A stretch of DNA of 9,357 nucleotides. It comes from JBQCEE01 sp051960575. Lineage in GTDB: Bacteria; Actinomycetota; Actinomycetes; Mycobacteriales; Jatrophihabitantaceae. Made by a program: the position numbers and the translations under genes. The stretch lies in contig NZ_JBQCEE010000180.1 of assembly GCF_051960575.1 (NCBI RefSeq), positions 1 to 9,357 on the forward strand. Reading direction: 5' to 3'. Each line of letters begins with the position of its first letter. Position 1 is the stretch's first letter. Below, in pieces: positions 1-7,681 of the stretch. The notes under the pieces are model-generated. The model saw only the letters and a list, made by a program, of their open reading frames with translations. It did no database searches and had not been told where the DNA came from.

Positions 1-244
1 CCACCTGCACACCGTTCGGGATCACCCGCAACGACCCCACCTTGCCGACCGTCACACCCCGATACGTCACCTCGGCATTCGTGAAGATCCCACCCGAATC
101 CGGGAAATCCGCCTTCACCGTGCAACCGGACGAGTCGAACAGCTTCTTCGTCAGCCCCACGTAGTTGGCCGACACGTAGCTGACGCCGACGAGCGTGATG
201 ATCAGGAAGAGCACCAGCTGGATCTGGGTGGAGCGACGCAGCAC
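1..244 (-). CDS. mceF: Mce family protein MceF (partial, 3' end outside window)
   Basis: First 81 codons of the sixth Mce subunit; the rest lies beyond the left edge. The visible part has a basic start (LRRSTQIQ), a membrane helix (about 10-28) and the beginning of a Mce/MlaD domain containing VTYRGVTVGKVGSL (59-72), a clear match to the family core. One cysteine (41) lies after the helix. The start is GTG at 244, 7 nt after the mceE stop. I found no alternative in-frame ATG, GTG or TTG back to the region of the mceE stop, and no strong ribosome site precedes it, so coupling to mceE is likely. Third codon positions end in T more often here than in the rest of the operon. Position as the sixth mce gene supports the F label. 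Confidence 0.9.
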   Translation of the reverse strand, partial: MLRRSTQIQLVLFLIITLVGVSYVSANYVGLTKKLFDSSGCTVKADFPDSGGIFTNAEVTYRGVTVGKVGSLRVIPNGVQV

Positions 245-251
245 GGCCGGG

Positions 252-1418
252 TCACCGCCCCGCGCCGATGAGCATCGGCGGCAGCGAGTCGGTGGTCGTG
301 CTCGTGTCCGGGACTGCAGGGGCCGACGCCGACGAAGCGGTGAGCTTGTGCTTGCCCGCCGTGCTGGTGTTGCCGTTGCACTTGATGATCCCGAGCCCGC
401 AGAGCTGGTCCTGCAGGTTGAAGTTCAGATACAGGTGCAGGTTGGCGTAGTCGCCGCGCACGAACTCCCGGGTGAGCCCGATCGGGAAGGGGAACGAGCC
501 GGCGATCTTCAGCATCTTCGGGAGGTTCGATCCGACCTGGGTCAGGTTGACCAGGGTCGGGTTGATCTCGCGCAGCGAACTGACGAGCTGGGTCTGGGTC
601 TTGTTCAGGACGTCGGTGGCCGTCACCCCGAGGCTGCTGAGGCCCTCGAGCAGCTTGAGCAGCTGGTCCTTCTCGTCGGCGAGGATCTTCAACGCCTGCG
701 GCATCGTGTTCAGCGTCGTGACCAGGACGTCGGACTGCTTGTTCAGCGTCTTCGACAGGTTGTCGACGCTGACCAGCGCATCGATGATGCGGTTCTTCTG
801 GTCGTCCAGCGTCTTGGTGAAGTTCTGCAGCTCGCTCAGCAGCGACCGGACGTCGCTCTCGTGGCCGCGCAGGGCGTTGTTGAGCTCGGTCGCGATGATG
901 TGCACCTGCTGGATGCCGCCGCCGTTCAGCACGAGCGAGAGGGCGCCGAGCACCTCCTCGACCTCCGGGGCCGACGCGGTGCGCGAGAGCGGGATCTGCG
1001 ATCCGTTGTGCAGCTTGGTGGCCGAGGGCGCCGTGAACGGCTGCGACAGCTGGACGAACTTCTCGCCGAGCAGCGTCGTCTGCTGGATGGTCGCGCGCGC
1101 GTTCTCGGGCAGGTCGACGTCCCCGCGCACCTCCATCTTGACCTTGGCCGTCCAGCCGACCGCGTTCGCGCCGCCGACCAGCTGCGCGTCGCTCGCCTTG
1201 CTCAGCGAGATCGACTCGACCTTGCCCACGGCGACGTCGTTGACCTTGACGTTCGCCTGCGGCACGAGGTCGAGCACATCGCTGAAGTAGGCGGTGACGG
1301 TGTACGGGTGGTCGCCGACGTCGGTGCCGCCCGGCAGGTTCGTGCCGTAGATGCTGAAGCTGCACCCGCTCAGGGCGAGCGTGGCCCCGACGAGGCCGGC
1401 GACGAGACGCCCGCGCAT
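252..1418 (-). CDS. mceE: Mce family lipoprotein MceE (LprK-like)
   Basis: Fifth Mce subunit and the only one with a lipoprotein signal. The 388-residue precursor starts MRGRLVAGLVGATLALSGC, with lipobox LSGC and the predicted lipidated Cys19. This fits the E position (LprK-type) of mycobacterial mce operons. After processing it carries a Mce/MlaD domain (about 38-120, core VKVNDVAVGKV at 57-67), a helical region to about 300, a pair Cys330/Cys337, and a Ser/Thr/Pro/Ala-rich tail. The reading frame stays open upstream to 1685, but the ATG at 1418 is preferred: the lipoprotein signal begins there, GGAGG lies 6 nt upstream, and the start overlaps the mceD stop as TGATG. The stop is 7 nt before the proposed mceF start. 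Confidence 0.95.
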   Translation of the reverse strand: MRGRLVAGLVGATLALSGCSFSIYGTNLPGGTDVGDHPYTVTAYFSDVLDLVPQANVKVNDVAVGKVESISLSKASDAQLVGGANAVGWTAKVKMEVRGDVDLPENARATIQQTTLLGEKFVQLSQPFTAPSATKLHNGSQIPLSRTASAPEVEEVLGALSLVLNGGGIQQVHIIATELNNALRGHESDVRSLLSELQNFTKTLDDQKNRIIDALVSVDNLSKTLNKQSDVLVTTLNTMPQALKILADEKDQLLKLLEGLSSLGVTATDVLNKTQTQLVSSLREINPTLVNLTQVGSNLPKMLKIAGSFPFPIGLTREFVRGDYANLHLYLNFNLQDQLCGLGIIKCNGNTSTAGKHKLTASSASAPAVPDTSTTTDSLPPMLIGAGR

Positions 1419-2659
1419 CACTTGCCTCCGCCCGTGATCAGGCCACCGACCGGCGCGTCGTCGACCGCGGCGTGCACCGCCGGGACGATCTCGTCCTTCG
1501 ACAGCTTCACCTGTCCGGCCGACTGACCGGTCAGGCCCTTGAGGTCCAGCCCGGGGATCGTCGGCAGGGTGAGGCCGCCCGGCAGCTTGCTGAGCACCTG
1601 GGTGCACGCCGAGTAGACCGGCGCGAGGATGTCGCCGAGCAGCGACTTCAGCTGGCCGGCGCTCAGGTCGGCGAAGACCTGGCACAACTGGCCGGGGTCA
1701 GTGAGCGAGGCCAGGTTGCCACGCGTGGCGATGACGCCGAGATCCGGCTGGTAGGCGTGCACGATGTTGGCCAGCGCGTAGGGCGCGATCGCCAGCGCCT
1801 CGTTCAACGACTGCTTCTCGCGCAGCAGGAGGCCGGTGACGCCCTCGAGGCCCTTGATGCCGGTGTGGAACTTCGCGTTGTTGGTGCGGACGAAGGTGGC
1901 GACGTCGTTCAGCGCGGTGCCGAGCAGCTTGAGCGCCTGGCCGAAGTCGGCCCGCTCGCCGGCCAGCTGGTTCGAGACGGTGGCCAGCTGCTCCTCGAAG
2001 TGGCGCACCGCGGCGTCCGACTGCTGCAGCGTCTGGGTGAACAGCTGCAGGTTCTTCACCGTGGCGAACAGGTCACCCTTGTTGTTCGCCAACGTCTGCG
2101 CCGCCTGCGAGAGCTTGTCGATGCTGGTGCCGATGGCCTTGCCGTTGCCGGTGAGGTTCGCCGCCGCGACGTGCAGCAGGTCCTGCAACGCACCGTTCTT
2201 GTTCGCGCCGTTCGGGCCGAGCGCTGGGGCGCGGTTGTTCCGCGCCTTGTAGATGTCGTCGCGCTCGGCCGGGCTCGACGTGCGGTTCAGCGGGATGTTC
2301 GCACCGGCCGGCAGCGTCGGGCCGCTGCCGGAGTACGGGGACAGCTGGATGTAGCGGTCGCTGACCAGCGAGTTCGCGACCTCGACCGCCGTGGCGTCCG
2401 AGGGCAGCTTGTACTGGTTCTCGACGTCCATGACGATGTGGACGCTCGCGCCCTTCGGCTTGACGCTCGACACCTCGCCGACGTCGACCCCGAGCACCTT
2501 GACCGGCGTGCCCGGGTAGACACCGATGCCCTCGTCGAAGTCGGCGCTGATCGACCGGGTGTCGTTGCCGGAGAGCACGAAGTACAGCACGCCGGCGACC
2601 AGCGCGACGACGACGACCGCGACGATGCCCTGGGTGGCCCTCTTCGGGAGCTTGGCCAT
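1418..2659 (-). CDS. mceD: Mce family protein MceD
   Basis: Fourth Mce subunit. The 413-residue protein has a basic N-terminus, a membrane helix (about 10-30) and a Mce/MlaD domain (about 35-115) with the core VKVLGVDVGEV (53-63) followed by SDRYIQLSP, which I recall as typical of MceD. Next come a helical region to about 310 and a C-terminal part with Cys326 and Cys352. Residues 357-413 form a low-complexity tail rich in Gly, Leu, Pro and Lys. The ATG start is 2 nt after the mceC stop with a GGGGAT-like ribosome site. The last codons, encoding GGK, also supply the GGAGG ribosome site for mceE, and the stop overlaps the mceE start as TGATG. No defect is visible. Confidence 0.95.
   Translation of the reverse strand: MAKLPKRATQGIVAVVVVALVAGVLYFVLSGNDTRSISADFDEGIGVYPGTPVKVLGVDVGEVSSVKPKGASVHIVMDVENQYKLPSDATAVEVANSLVSDRYIQLSPYSGSGPTLPAGANIPLNRTSSPAERDDIYKARNNRAPALGPNGANKNGALQDLLHVAAANLTGNGKAIGTSIDKLSQAAQTLANNKGDLFATVKNLQLFTQTLQQSDAAVRHFEEQLATVSNQLAGERADFGQALKLLGTALNDVATFVRTNNAKFHTGIKGLEGVTGLLLREKQSLNEALAIAPYALANIVHAYQPDLGVIATRGNLASLTDPGQLCQVFADLSAGQLKSLLGDILAPVYSACTQVLSKLPGGLTLPTIPGLDLKGLTGQSAGQVKLSKDEIVPAVHAAVDDAPVGGLITGGGK
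1425..1429 (-). promoter_or_regulatory. Ribosome binding site of mceE inside the last codons of mceD
   Basis: GGAGG on the minus strand, 6 nt before ATG 1418. It is formed by the Gly-Gly codons that end mceD, so the C-terminus of MceD and initiation of mceE share the same bases. Confidence 0.7.
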
Positions 2660-2661
2660 GG

Positions 2662-3735
2662 TCAGATCCCCGTCAGGTTCTTGAGCAGGCCGGGCACGCT
2701 GAGGTTCGTGATGTAGTTGTCGAACCAGCGCCCGTTGCCGATCACGTTGTTGAACACCCGATAGAACGGGCCCAGCAGCGACAGGCCGCGGTCGAGCGTC
2801 TCCTGGTTCTTCAGCAGGAAGCTGGTCAGGTTGTTCAGCTCGTCGAGCAGCGGCCCGATCGTCTTCTCGTTGTCGTGGACGAAGCCACTGAGCTGCGTCG
2901 ACAGTGCCTGCGTGTTCACCAGCAGCGAGTGGATCGCGTCGCGGCGGGCATTGAGCTCGTCGAGCAGCAGCCCACCGTCGGTGAGCAGCGCACGCAGGTC
3001 CTGGTCGCGGGCGGCCAGCACGCCGGTGACGTTCTTCGCGTGCTGCAGCAGGGTCTGCAGGGCCTGGTCACGGCTCGCGATGGTGGTCGACAGCCGCGAC
3101 AGGCCGGTCACCAGGCCCTTGACCTCGGTCGGGGTGTCCTTGAAGTCCGAGGTCAGCGTCTGGAAGGCAGCCTGCAGCTTGTTCGTGTCGATCGAGTCGA
3201 CGGTGTTGGTGAGCGCCGTGAACGCCGGGTACACGTCGAACGGCGACATGTTGCGGCTCAACGGGATCGTCCCGCCGGCCGGCAGCGCCTTCGAGCCGAC
3301 CGAGTCGATGTCGAGCAGCTTCGATCCCAGCAGCGTCTTGATCTTGATGGTCGCCGCGCTCTGGTCGCCGATGAAGGCGTTCTTCACCGTGAAATCGACC
3401 GTCACCATGTCGTCGTGCAGGCTGACGCCGGTCACCTTCCCGACCTTGACGCCGGCGATCCGCACGTCGTCGTTGATCCGCAGGTTGGCCGACTCGTGGA
3501 ACTGCGCGTGGTAGGTCGTGCCGCCGCCGATGAGCGGCAGGCTCTCGGCGTTGAACGCCGCCCAGAGCAGGGCGAGCAGCAGCACGAGACCGATGGCGCC
3601 GATCGGCGTCGGGTTGCGCGAGCTGAACGACTTGCCGATCTTCGGCGCCTTGCGCGTGGTCAGCGGGGTCGAGTTCACGCCGTCGCCGGCGCCGCCCTGC
3701 GGCGCCGCGTCCTGCGGCGGCACGGGGTTCGCCAT
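2662..3735 (-). CDS. mceC: Mce family protein MceC
   Basis: Third Mce subunit. With the ATG start at 3735 the protein has 357 residues: a 43-residue cytoplasmic, Pro/Gly-rich then basic N-terminal extension, a membrane helix (about 44-62), a Mce/MlaD domain (about 73-150, core DVRIAGVKVGKV at 90-101) and a long helical region to the C-terminus. I chose ATG 3735 because it overlaps the mceB stop as TGATG and has GAGGTG 6 nt upstream. An in-frame GTG at 3744 would add three residues but is itself part of that ribosome site. The protein contains no cysteine, unlike the other subunits here, and lacks a C-terminal domain beyond the helix. The stop is 2 nt before mceD. Confidence 0.95.
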   Translation of the reverse strand: MANPVPPQDAAPQGGAGDGVNSTPLTTRKAPKIGKSFSSRNPTPIGAIGLVLLLALLWAAFNAESLPLIGGGTTYHAQFHESANLRINDDVRIAGVKVGKVTGVSLHDDMVTVDFTVKNAFIGDQSAATIKIKTLLGSKLLDIDSVGSKALPAGGTIPLSRNMSPFDVYPAFTALTNTVDSIDTNKLQAAFQTLTSDFKDTPTEVKGLVTGLSRLSTTIASRDQALQTLLQHAKNVTGVLAARDQDLRALLTDGGLLLDELNARRDAIHSLLVNTQALSTQLSGFVHDNEKTIGPLLDELNNLTSFLLKNQETLDRGLSLLGPFYRVFNNVIGNGRWFDNYITNLSVPGLLKNLTGI

Positions 3736-4778
3736 CAGTTGCACCTCGCGTCGGTCGACTGCGTGTTCAGCGGGGCCTGCTGGCCGCTCGGCAGGGTGAT
3801 GTAACCCGTCACGTCACACAGGTAGAAGTTGAACCACGAGCCGTAGCTGGCCGTCCGGATGAGCCCGGCGATGGTGGGCGGCAGCTCGGTGATGAGGTTC
3901 TGCAACCCGTTCGGGCCGGTCTGGTTGTCGTTCAGCACCCCGACCAGGCCGGTGAGGTCCTTGACGTCCTTCGCCAGCGGCGCTCGGGCGTCGGTGAACA
4001 GGTTCGAGGTGCGCGTCGTCAGCTGGTTGATGCCGACGATCGCCTGCCCGAGCTGGGTGCGGTCCTGCGCCAGGCCGGACACGAACCGGCGCAGCTGGAC
4101 GATGAGGTCGCTGAGCTGGGCGTCGTGCGCGTCCAGCGTCGTGAGCGTCGTCGACAGGTTGTCGATGACGTCGCCGATCACCTGGTCCTTGTCGGCCAGC
4201 GAGTTGGTGAGGTCGGCGACGGTGCCGAACAGCGCCTGGATGGCGCCGCCCTCGCCCTGCAGGCTCTGCACGACCTCGTCCGAGAGCAGGTTGATCTGGT
4301 CGGCCGACAGCCCGGCGACGATGTTCTTGAAGCCGCCGAACAGCACGGTGAGGTCGAGCGCCGGCTGGGTCTGCTCGATCGGGATGGTGTCGCCGCTCTT
4401 CAGCATGGCGGTCGAGTCGCCGGCGCCCTGCGTGACGTTGAGGTAGCGCTGCCCGACGAGGTTCCGGTAGCGGATGGTGACGTTCGTGCTCTTCGGCAGC
4501 GGGCGGCTGCTGAGCACGTCGAAGGTCACCTCCGCCTCGCTGCGGCCGCCCTGCTTCGGGCGCACGAGCTGCACGCCGTCGACTGTGCCGACACGCACGC
4601 CGGCGATGCGGACGTCGTCGCCCTCCTGCACGCCGGTGGCGTCGGTGAACATCGCCTTGTAGGTCGTGGTGTCGCCGGAGATCGAGTTGCTGATGATGCC
4701 GGCGAGCACGAGCGTCGCGGTGGCCGTGACCACCAGGAAGATGATCAGCTTGATCAGCGGTGCGGCGAGGCCCCTCAC
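3735..4778 (-). CDS. mceB: Mce family protein MceB
   Basis: Second Mce subunit of the heteromeric conduit. The 347-residue protein has one N-terminal membrane helix (about 8-30), a Mce/MlaD domain (about 38-118) with the typical core DVRIAGVRVGTV (55-66), and an extended helical region of hydrophobic repeats to about 310. The C-terminus carries the motif SWFNFYLCDVTG, which I recall as common in MceB-type proteins. Its two cysteines (321 and 346) could form one disulfide near the tip. The start is GTG in a 4-nt GTGA overlap with the mceA stop. No strong ribosome site is seen (GGTGG at a distance), so coupling is likely. The stop forms TGATG with mceC. Confidence 0.95.
   Translation of the reverse strand: MRGLAAPLIKLIIFLVVTATATLVLAGIISNSISGDTTTYKAMFTDATGVQEGDDVRIAGVRVGTVDGVQLVRPKQGGRSEAEVTFDVLSSRPLPKSTNVTIRYRNLVGQRYLNVTQGAGDSTAMLKSGDTIPIEQTQPALDLTVLFGGFKNIVAGLSADQINLLSDEVVQSLQGEGGAIQALFGTVADLTNSLADKDQVIGDVIDNLSTTLTTLDAHDAQLSDLIVQLRRFVSGLAQDRTQLGQAIVGINQLTTRTSNLFTDARAPLAKDVKDLTGLVGVLNDNQTGPNGLQNLITELPPTIAGLIRTASYGSWFNFYLCDVTGYITLPSGQQAPLNTQSTDARCN
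3742..3747 (-). promoter_or_regulatory. Ribosome binding site of mceC
   Basis: GAGGTG on the minus strand, 6 nt before ATG 3735 and inside the end of mceB. It favours that ATG over the in-frame GTG at 3744, which is part of the site itself. Confidence 0.65.
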
Positions 4779-6061
4779 TTGAGCACCACCGAGGTCCCGC
4801 GCAGCAGCGGTGCTGCGAGCACGGTCGCCGACGACGGCACCTTCGTCGCCGGCTCGCCGAGCGACTGGGCGATGATGCTGTTGACGATGACCTTCTCCTC
4901 CGGCGAGTTGAGGGCACGTGCCGCGTCATAGCTCGGCTTCGCCGCGCACGGGTCCTTCGTGAGCGCGGCGCCGTCGTTGAGGCACTTGTACTTGTCCGGG
5001 ATCTGGAACGGCACGGGCGGGTTCGGCAGGCCGAAGCAGCTCGGCCCGTAGCCGGTCACCGTGCGCGGCTGCTCGCCGGGCTTGTACTTGCCGAGGCCGG
5101 TGGTGTCGATCGTGGCGCTGAGGTTGATCTGGTGGTCCTGGATGACCGAGGCGGCCAGGTCGTACAGGTGGGCGATGCCGTTCACCAGGCACTGCTGCTC
5201 GGGGGCGTACTGGTTCAGCAGCCGGGAGATCGAATCCTGGCTGCCGACGAGGCGGATGAGCCGTTCCTTGTTCTCGGCCAGGAAGCTCTGCAGCACCGAC
5301 GACGTGTCGGTGGCCGTCGTGAGCAGCGAGTCGAGCGCCGCGCTCTTGGCGGTGATCGTCGTCGACGTCGTCTTGAGGTTGTTCAACGTGTCGAACAGCT
5401 GCGGTGCGACCGAGTTGTAGAGGTCGGCGTTCTGGCCGAGCTTGTCGAGATCGTCGGCCAGTTGCTGCGTGTGCGGGTTGAAGTCCTTGAGCAGCGAGTT
5501 GAGGTTGACGATCGTCTGCCCGAGCTTCGTGCCGCGTCCGCTCAGCGCCGTGGCGACGCTGGTGAGGGTGGCGTTGAGCTCGGCCGGCTTGACCGCCTGC
5601 AGGATCGGTAGGAGGTCACCGATCACCTTCTCGGCCTCGAGCGCGGAGGTCGAGCGGTCCTGCGGGATGACGTCGCCCTCGCTGATGTGCTGCGGGCTCG
5701 GGTTCGCCGGGATGTTCAGCGAGACGTACTGCTCGCCGAACAGCGTCTTCGGCAGGATCTGTGCCGTCACGTTCTTCGGGATGTCCTTGACCCGGCTCGG
5801 CTCGAGCGAGATCGAGACGACGGCCCCGTCACCCTTGGACTGGGTGCCCGTGACCGTGCCGACGATGATGCCGCGCAGCTTCACGTCCGAGGCCTGGATG
5901 AGCGAGTTGCCGGTGTGGTCGGTGTCGAGCTTGATGTCGACGGTCGGGGTGAACGCCTTGTTGTAGATGGCGATCGACAGGCCGATCAGGCCGACGAGCA
6001 CTGCCAGGAAGACCACGCCCAGCAGGCGCTGCTTGATGACTCCTCCACGCTTCTCGGCCAC
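4775..6061 (-). CDS. mceA: Mce family protein MceA
   Basis: First Mce subunit, expected to be anchored in the inner membrane with its bulk outside the cytoplasm as one of six subunits of the lipid-conducting needle. The 428-residue protein has a short basic N-terminus, one membrane helix (about 11-32), a Mce/MlaD domain (about 38-118, core KLRGIIVGTV at 61-70), a long helical Ser/Thr/Leu/Asn/Gln-rich region to about 285, and a C-terminal extension. That extension (about 288-428) holds four cysteines (291, 342, 360, 372), is Pro/Gly-rich in its middle and looks like a separate, possibly disulfide-bonded domain. The GTG start lies one base after the yrbEB stop. The last bases overlap mceB by 4 nt (GTGA). 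The A label follows from gene order directly after yrbEB. Confidence 0.95.
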   Translation of the reverse strand: MAEKRGGVIKQRLLGVVFLAVLVGLIGLSIAIYNKAFTPTVDIKLDTDHTGNSLIQASDVKLRGIIVGTVTGTQSKGDGAVVSISLEPSRVKDIPKNVTAQILPKTLFGEQYVSLNIPANPSPQHISEGDVIPQDRSTSALEAEKVIGDLLPILQAVKPAELNATLTSVATALSGRGTKLGQTIVNLNSLLKDFNPHTQQLADDLDKLGQNADLYNSVAPQLFDTLNNLKTTSTTITAKSAALDSLLTTATDTSSVLQSFLAENKERLIRLVGSQDSISRLLNQYAPEQQCLVNGIAHLYDLAASVIQDHQINLSATIDTTGLGKYKPGEQPRTVTGYGPSCFGLPNPPVPFQIPDKYKCLNDGAALTKDPCAAKPSYDAARALNSPEEKVIVNSIIAQSLGEPATKVPSSATVLAAPLLRGTSVVLK

Positions 6062-6062
6062 G

Positions 6063-6905
6063 TCAACCCGCCAACCGGACGCTGGTGTTGGAACCCCAGA
6101 TCGCGAAGGAGAGGAAGAAGTCGACGACGTTCAACGCGACGATCGCCAGGCGGACGGCACGGCCCACGGCCAGGCCCACGCCGGCGGGACCACCCGAAGC
6201 GGTGTAGCCGTAGTAGCAGTGGGTCAGGATCACGATGATCGCGAAGACGAGCACCTTGAGGAAGGAGAAGATGACGTCCTGCGGCGGCAGGAACAGGTGG
6301 AAGTAGTGCGAGTACGTGCCGGCCGAGTCGTGGAAGTAGTAGACGACGATCAGGTAGGACGACAGGTATGACGACAGCAGTCCGATGATGTAGAGCGGGA
6401 TGACCGCGATGAAGCCCGCGATGATGCGGGTCGTCACGAGGAACGGCAGCGACGGCACGGCCATGACCTCGAGCGCGTCGATCTCCTCGCTGATCCGCAT
6501 GGCGCCGAGCTGGGCGGTGAAGCCGCACCCCACCGTCGCCGACAACGCCAGGCCCGCGACCACCGGCGCGATCTCGCGGGTGTTGAAGAACGCGGTGATG
6601 AAGCCGGTGTAGGACGAGACGCCCAGGTTGCCGAGCGCCGAGTAGCCCTGGATGCCGACCTCGGTGCCGGTGAAGAAGCACATGACCGAGATGACGCCGA
6701 CCGTGCCGCCGATGACGGCGAGCGAGCCGCTGCCGAAGACCACCTCGGACAGCAGGCGCAGCGTCTCCTTCTTGTAGCGACGCACCGTGCGCGGCGTCCA
6801 GGCCAGGGCGCGGGCGTAGAGCGAGAGCTGCTCGCCGAGGCCGTCCAGCGAGGTGAGCGGGACGTTGATCGCCTTCCGCGCGCTCGCGACGATGTCGGTG
6901 GCCAT
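6063..6905 (-). CDS. yrbEB: MlaE-family permease YrbEB
   Basis: Second integral membrane permease of the importer, predicted to form the transmembrane heterodimer with YrbEA. It has 280 residues, with a longer basic N-terminus (RTVRRYKKE, about 39-47) before hydrophobic segments near 59-80, 113-129, 156-185, 211-231 and 251-270. The coupling motif EIDALEV (141-147) and the Gly-rich TASGGPAGVG (235-244) are both present and correspond to the same motifs in YrbEA, showing the two are diverged paralogues. The ATG start overlaps the yrbEA stop as TGATG, and an AAGGGT-like ribosome site lies 5-6 nt upstream. The stop is separated from mceA by one base. No truncation or frameshift is visible. Confidence 0.96.
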   Translation of the reverse strand: MATDIVASARKAINVPLTSLDGLGEQLSLYARALAWTPRTVRRYKKETLRLLSEVVFGSGSLAVIGGTVGVISVMCFFTGTEVGIQGYSALGNLGVSSYTGFITAFFNTREIAPVVAGLALSATVGCGFTAQLGAMRISEEIDALEVMAVPSLPFLVTTRIIAGFIAVIPLYIIGLLSSYLSSYLIVVYYFHDSAGTYSHYFHLFLPPQDVIFSFLKVLVFAIIVILTHCYYGYTASGGPAGVGLAVGRAVRLAIVALNVVDFFLSFAIWGSNTSVRLAG

Positions 6906-7681
6906 CAGGAACCCTTCGCCGGGACGACCTGGAAGTACACGGCCGTGATCACGAAGTTGACCATGAACAGCAGCAGGAACGTGATGACGACCGACTGGTT
7001 CACGGCGTCACCCACGCCCTTCGGACCGCCCCCGGCGTTGAGGCCCTTGTAGGCCGCCACGACGCCGGCGATGATCCCGAAGATCAACGCCTTGATCTCG
7101 CCGGTGTAGAGGTCGGGCAGTTGCGCGAGCGCCGAGAACGAGGCCAGGTACGCGCCGGGCGTGCCATGTTGCAGCACGACGTTGAAGAAGTAGCCACCGG
7201 CGACGCCGACGACGCAGACCAGGCCGTTGAGGGCGGTCGAGACCAGGACGCAGGCGAGCACGCGCGGCACGACGAGGCGCTGCACCGGCGAGATGCCGAG
7301 CACCTCCATCGCGTCGATCTCGTCGCGGATCTTGCGGCTGCCGAGGTCGGCACAGATGGCCGAGCCGCCGGCGCCGGCGATCAGCAGCGCGACGACGATC
7401 GGGCTCGCCTCGCGGATGATCGCGAGCACCGACGCGGCGCCGGTGAACGACTGGGCACCGATCTGCCGCGAGAGGTCACCGAGCTGGAGCGCGATGACCG
7501 CGCCGAACGGGATCGCGACGAGCGAGGTCGGGACGATCGTGACGCTGGCGATGAACCAGGCCTGCTGGATGAACTCGCGCGTCTGGAACGGACGCTTGAA
7601 CGTCATCCGCCCGACGTCGAGGAACAGCGCGAACAACCGCCCGGACTGGCGGACGCCGCCGACAGGCGACAGGGATGGCAT
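6905..7681 (-). CDS. yrbEA: MlaE-family permease YrbEA
   Basis: Integral membrane permease of the Mce importer, expected to pair with YrbEB and sit on the ATPase dimer. The 258-residue protein matches the MlaE/YrbE family (DUF140-type) in length and layout. An amphipathic N-terminal stretch is followed by hydrophobic segments at roughly 44-66, 93-110, 138-168, 196-212 and 231-252. The conserved cytoplasmic motif EIDAMEV (121-127), which in MlaE-type permeases contacts the ATPase, is intact, as is the Gly-rich GGGPKGVG (217-224). It starts with ATG inside the ATPase stop codon (TGATG) with only a weak GGGCGGA-like ribosome site, so translation probably depends on coupling. It ends in another TGATG with yrbEB. 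Its place as the first of the pair supports the A designation. Confidence is high for family and moderate for which paralogue it matches elsewhere. Confidence 0.96.
   Translation of the reverse strand: MPSLSPVGGVRQSGRLFALFLDVGRMTFKRPFQTREFIQQAWFIASVTIVPTSLVAIPFGAVIALQLGDLSRQIGAQSFTGAASVLAIIREASPIVVALLIAGAGGSAICADLGSRKIRDEIDAMEVLGISPVQRLVVPRVLACVLVSTALNGLVCVVGVAGGYFFNVVLQHGTPGAYLASFSALAQLPDLYTGEIKALIFGIIAGVVAAYKGLNAGGGPKGVGDAVNQSVVITFLLLFMVNFVITAVYFQVVPAKGS

Noticed and set aside
122..244. Possible lipobox in MceF (SSGC at residues 38-41)
   Set aside because: The cysteine lies after a membrane helix and a charged stretch (LTKKLFD), not at the end of a signal-peptide hydrophobic core, so it is not a lipoprotein signal.
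252..1685. Extended mceE start upstream to 1685
   Set aside because: The extra 89 residues are Arg/Gly/Pro-rich shadow of mceD and would bury the lipoprotein signal. ATG 1418 has a ribosome site and a TGATG junction.
195..2716. Long open frames on the plus strand opposite mceD and mceE (443 and 414 codons)
   Set aside because: They are antisense to genes with clear Mce domains. Their Arg/Val/Asp/Leu-rich translations are typical of stop-free shadow frames in very GC-rich DNA.
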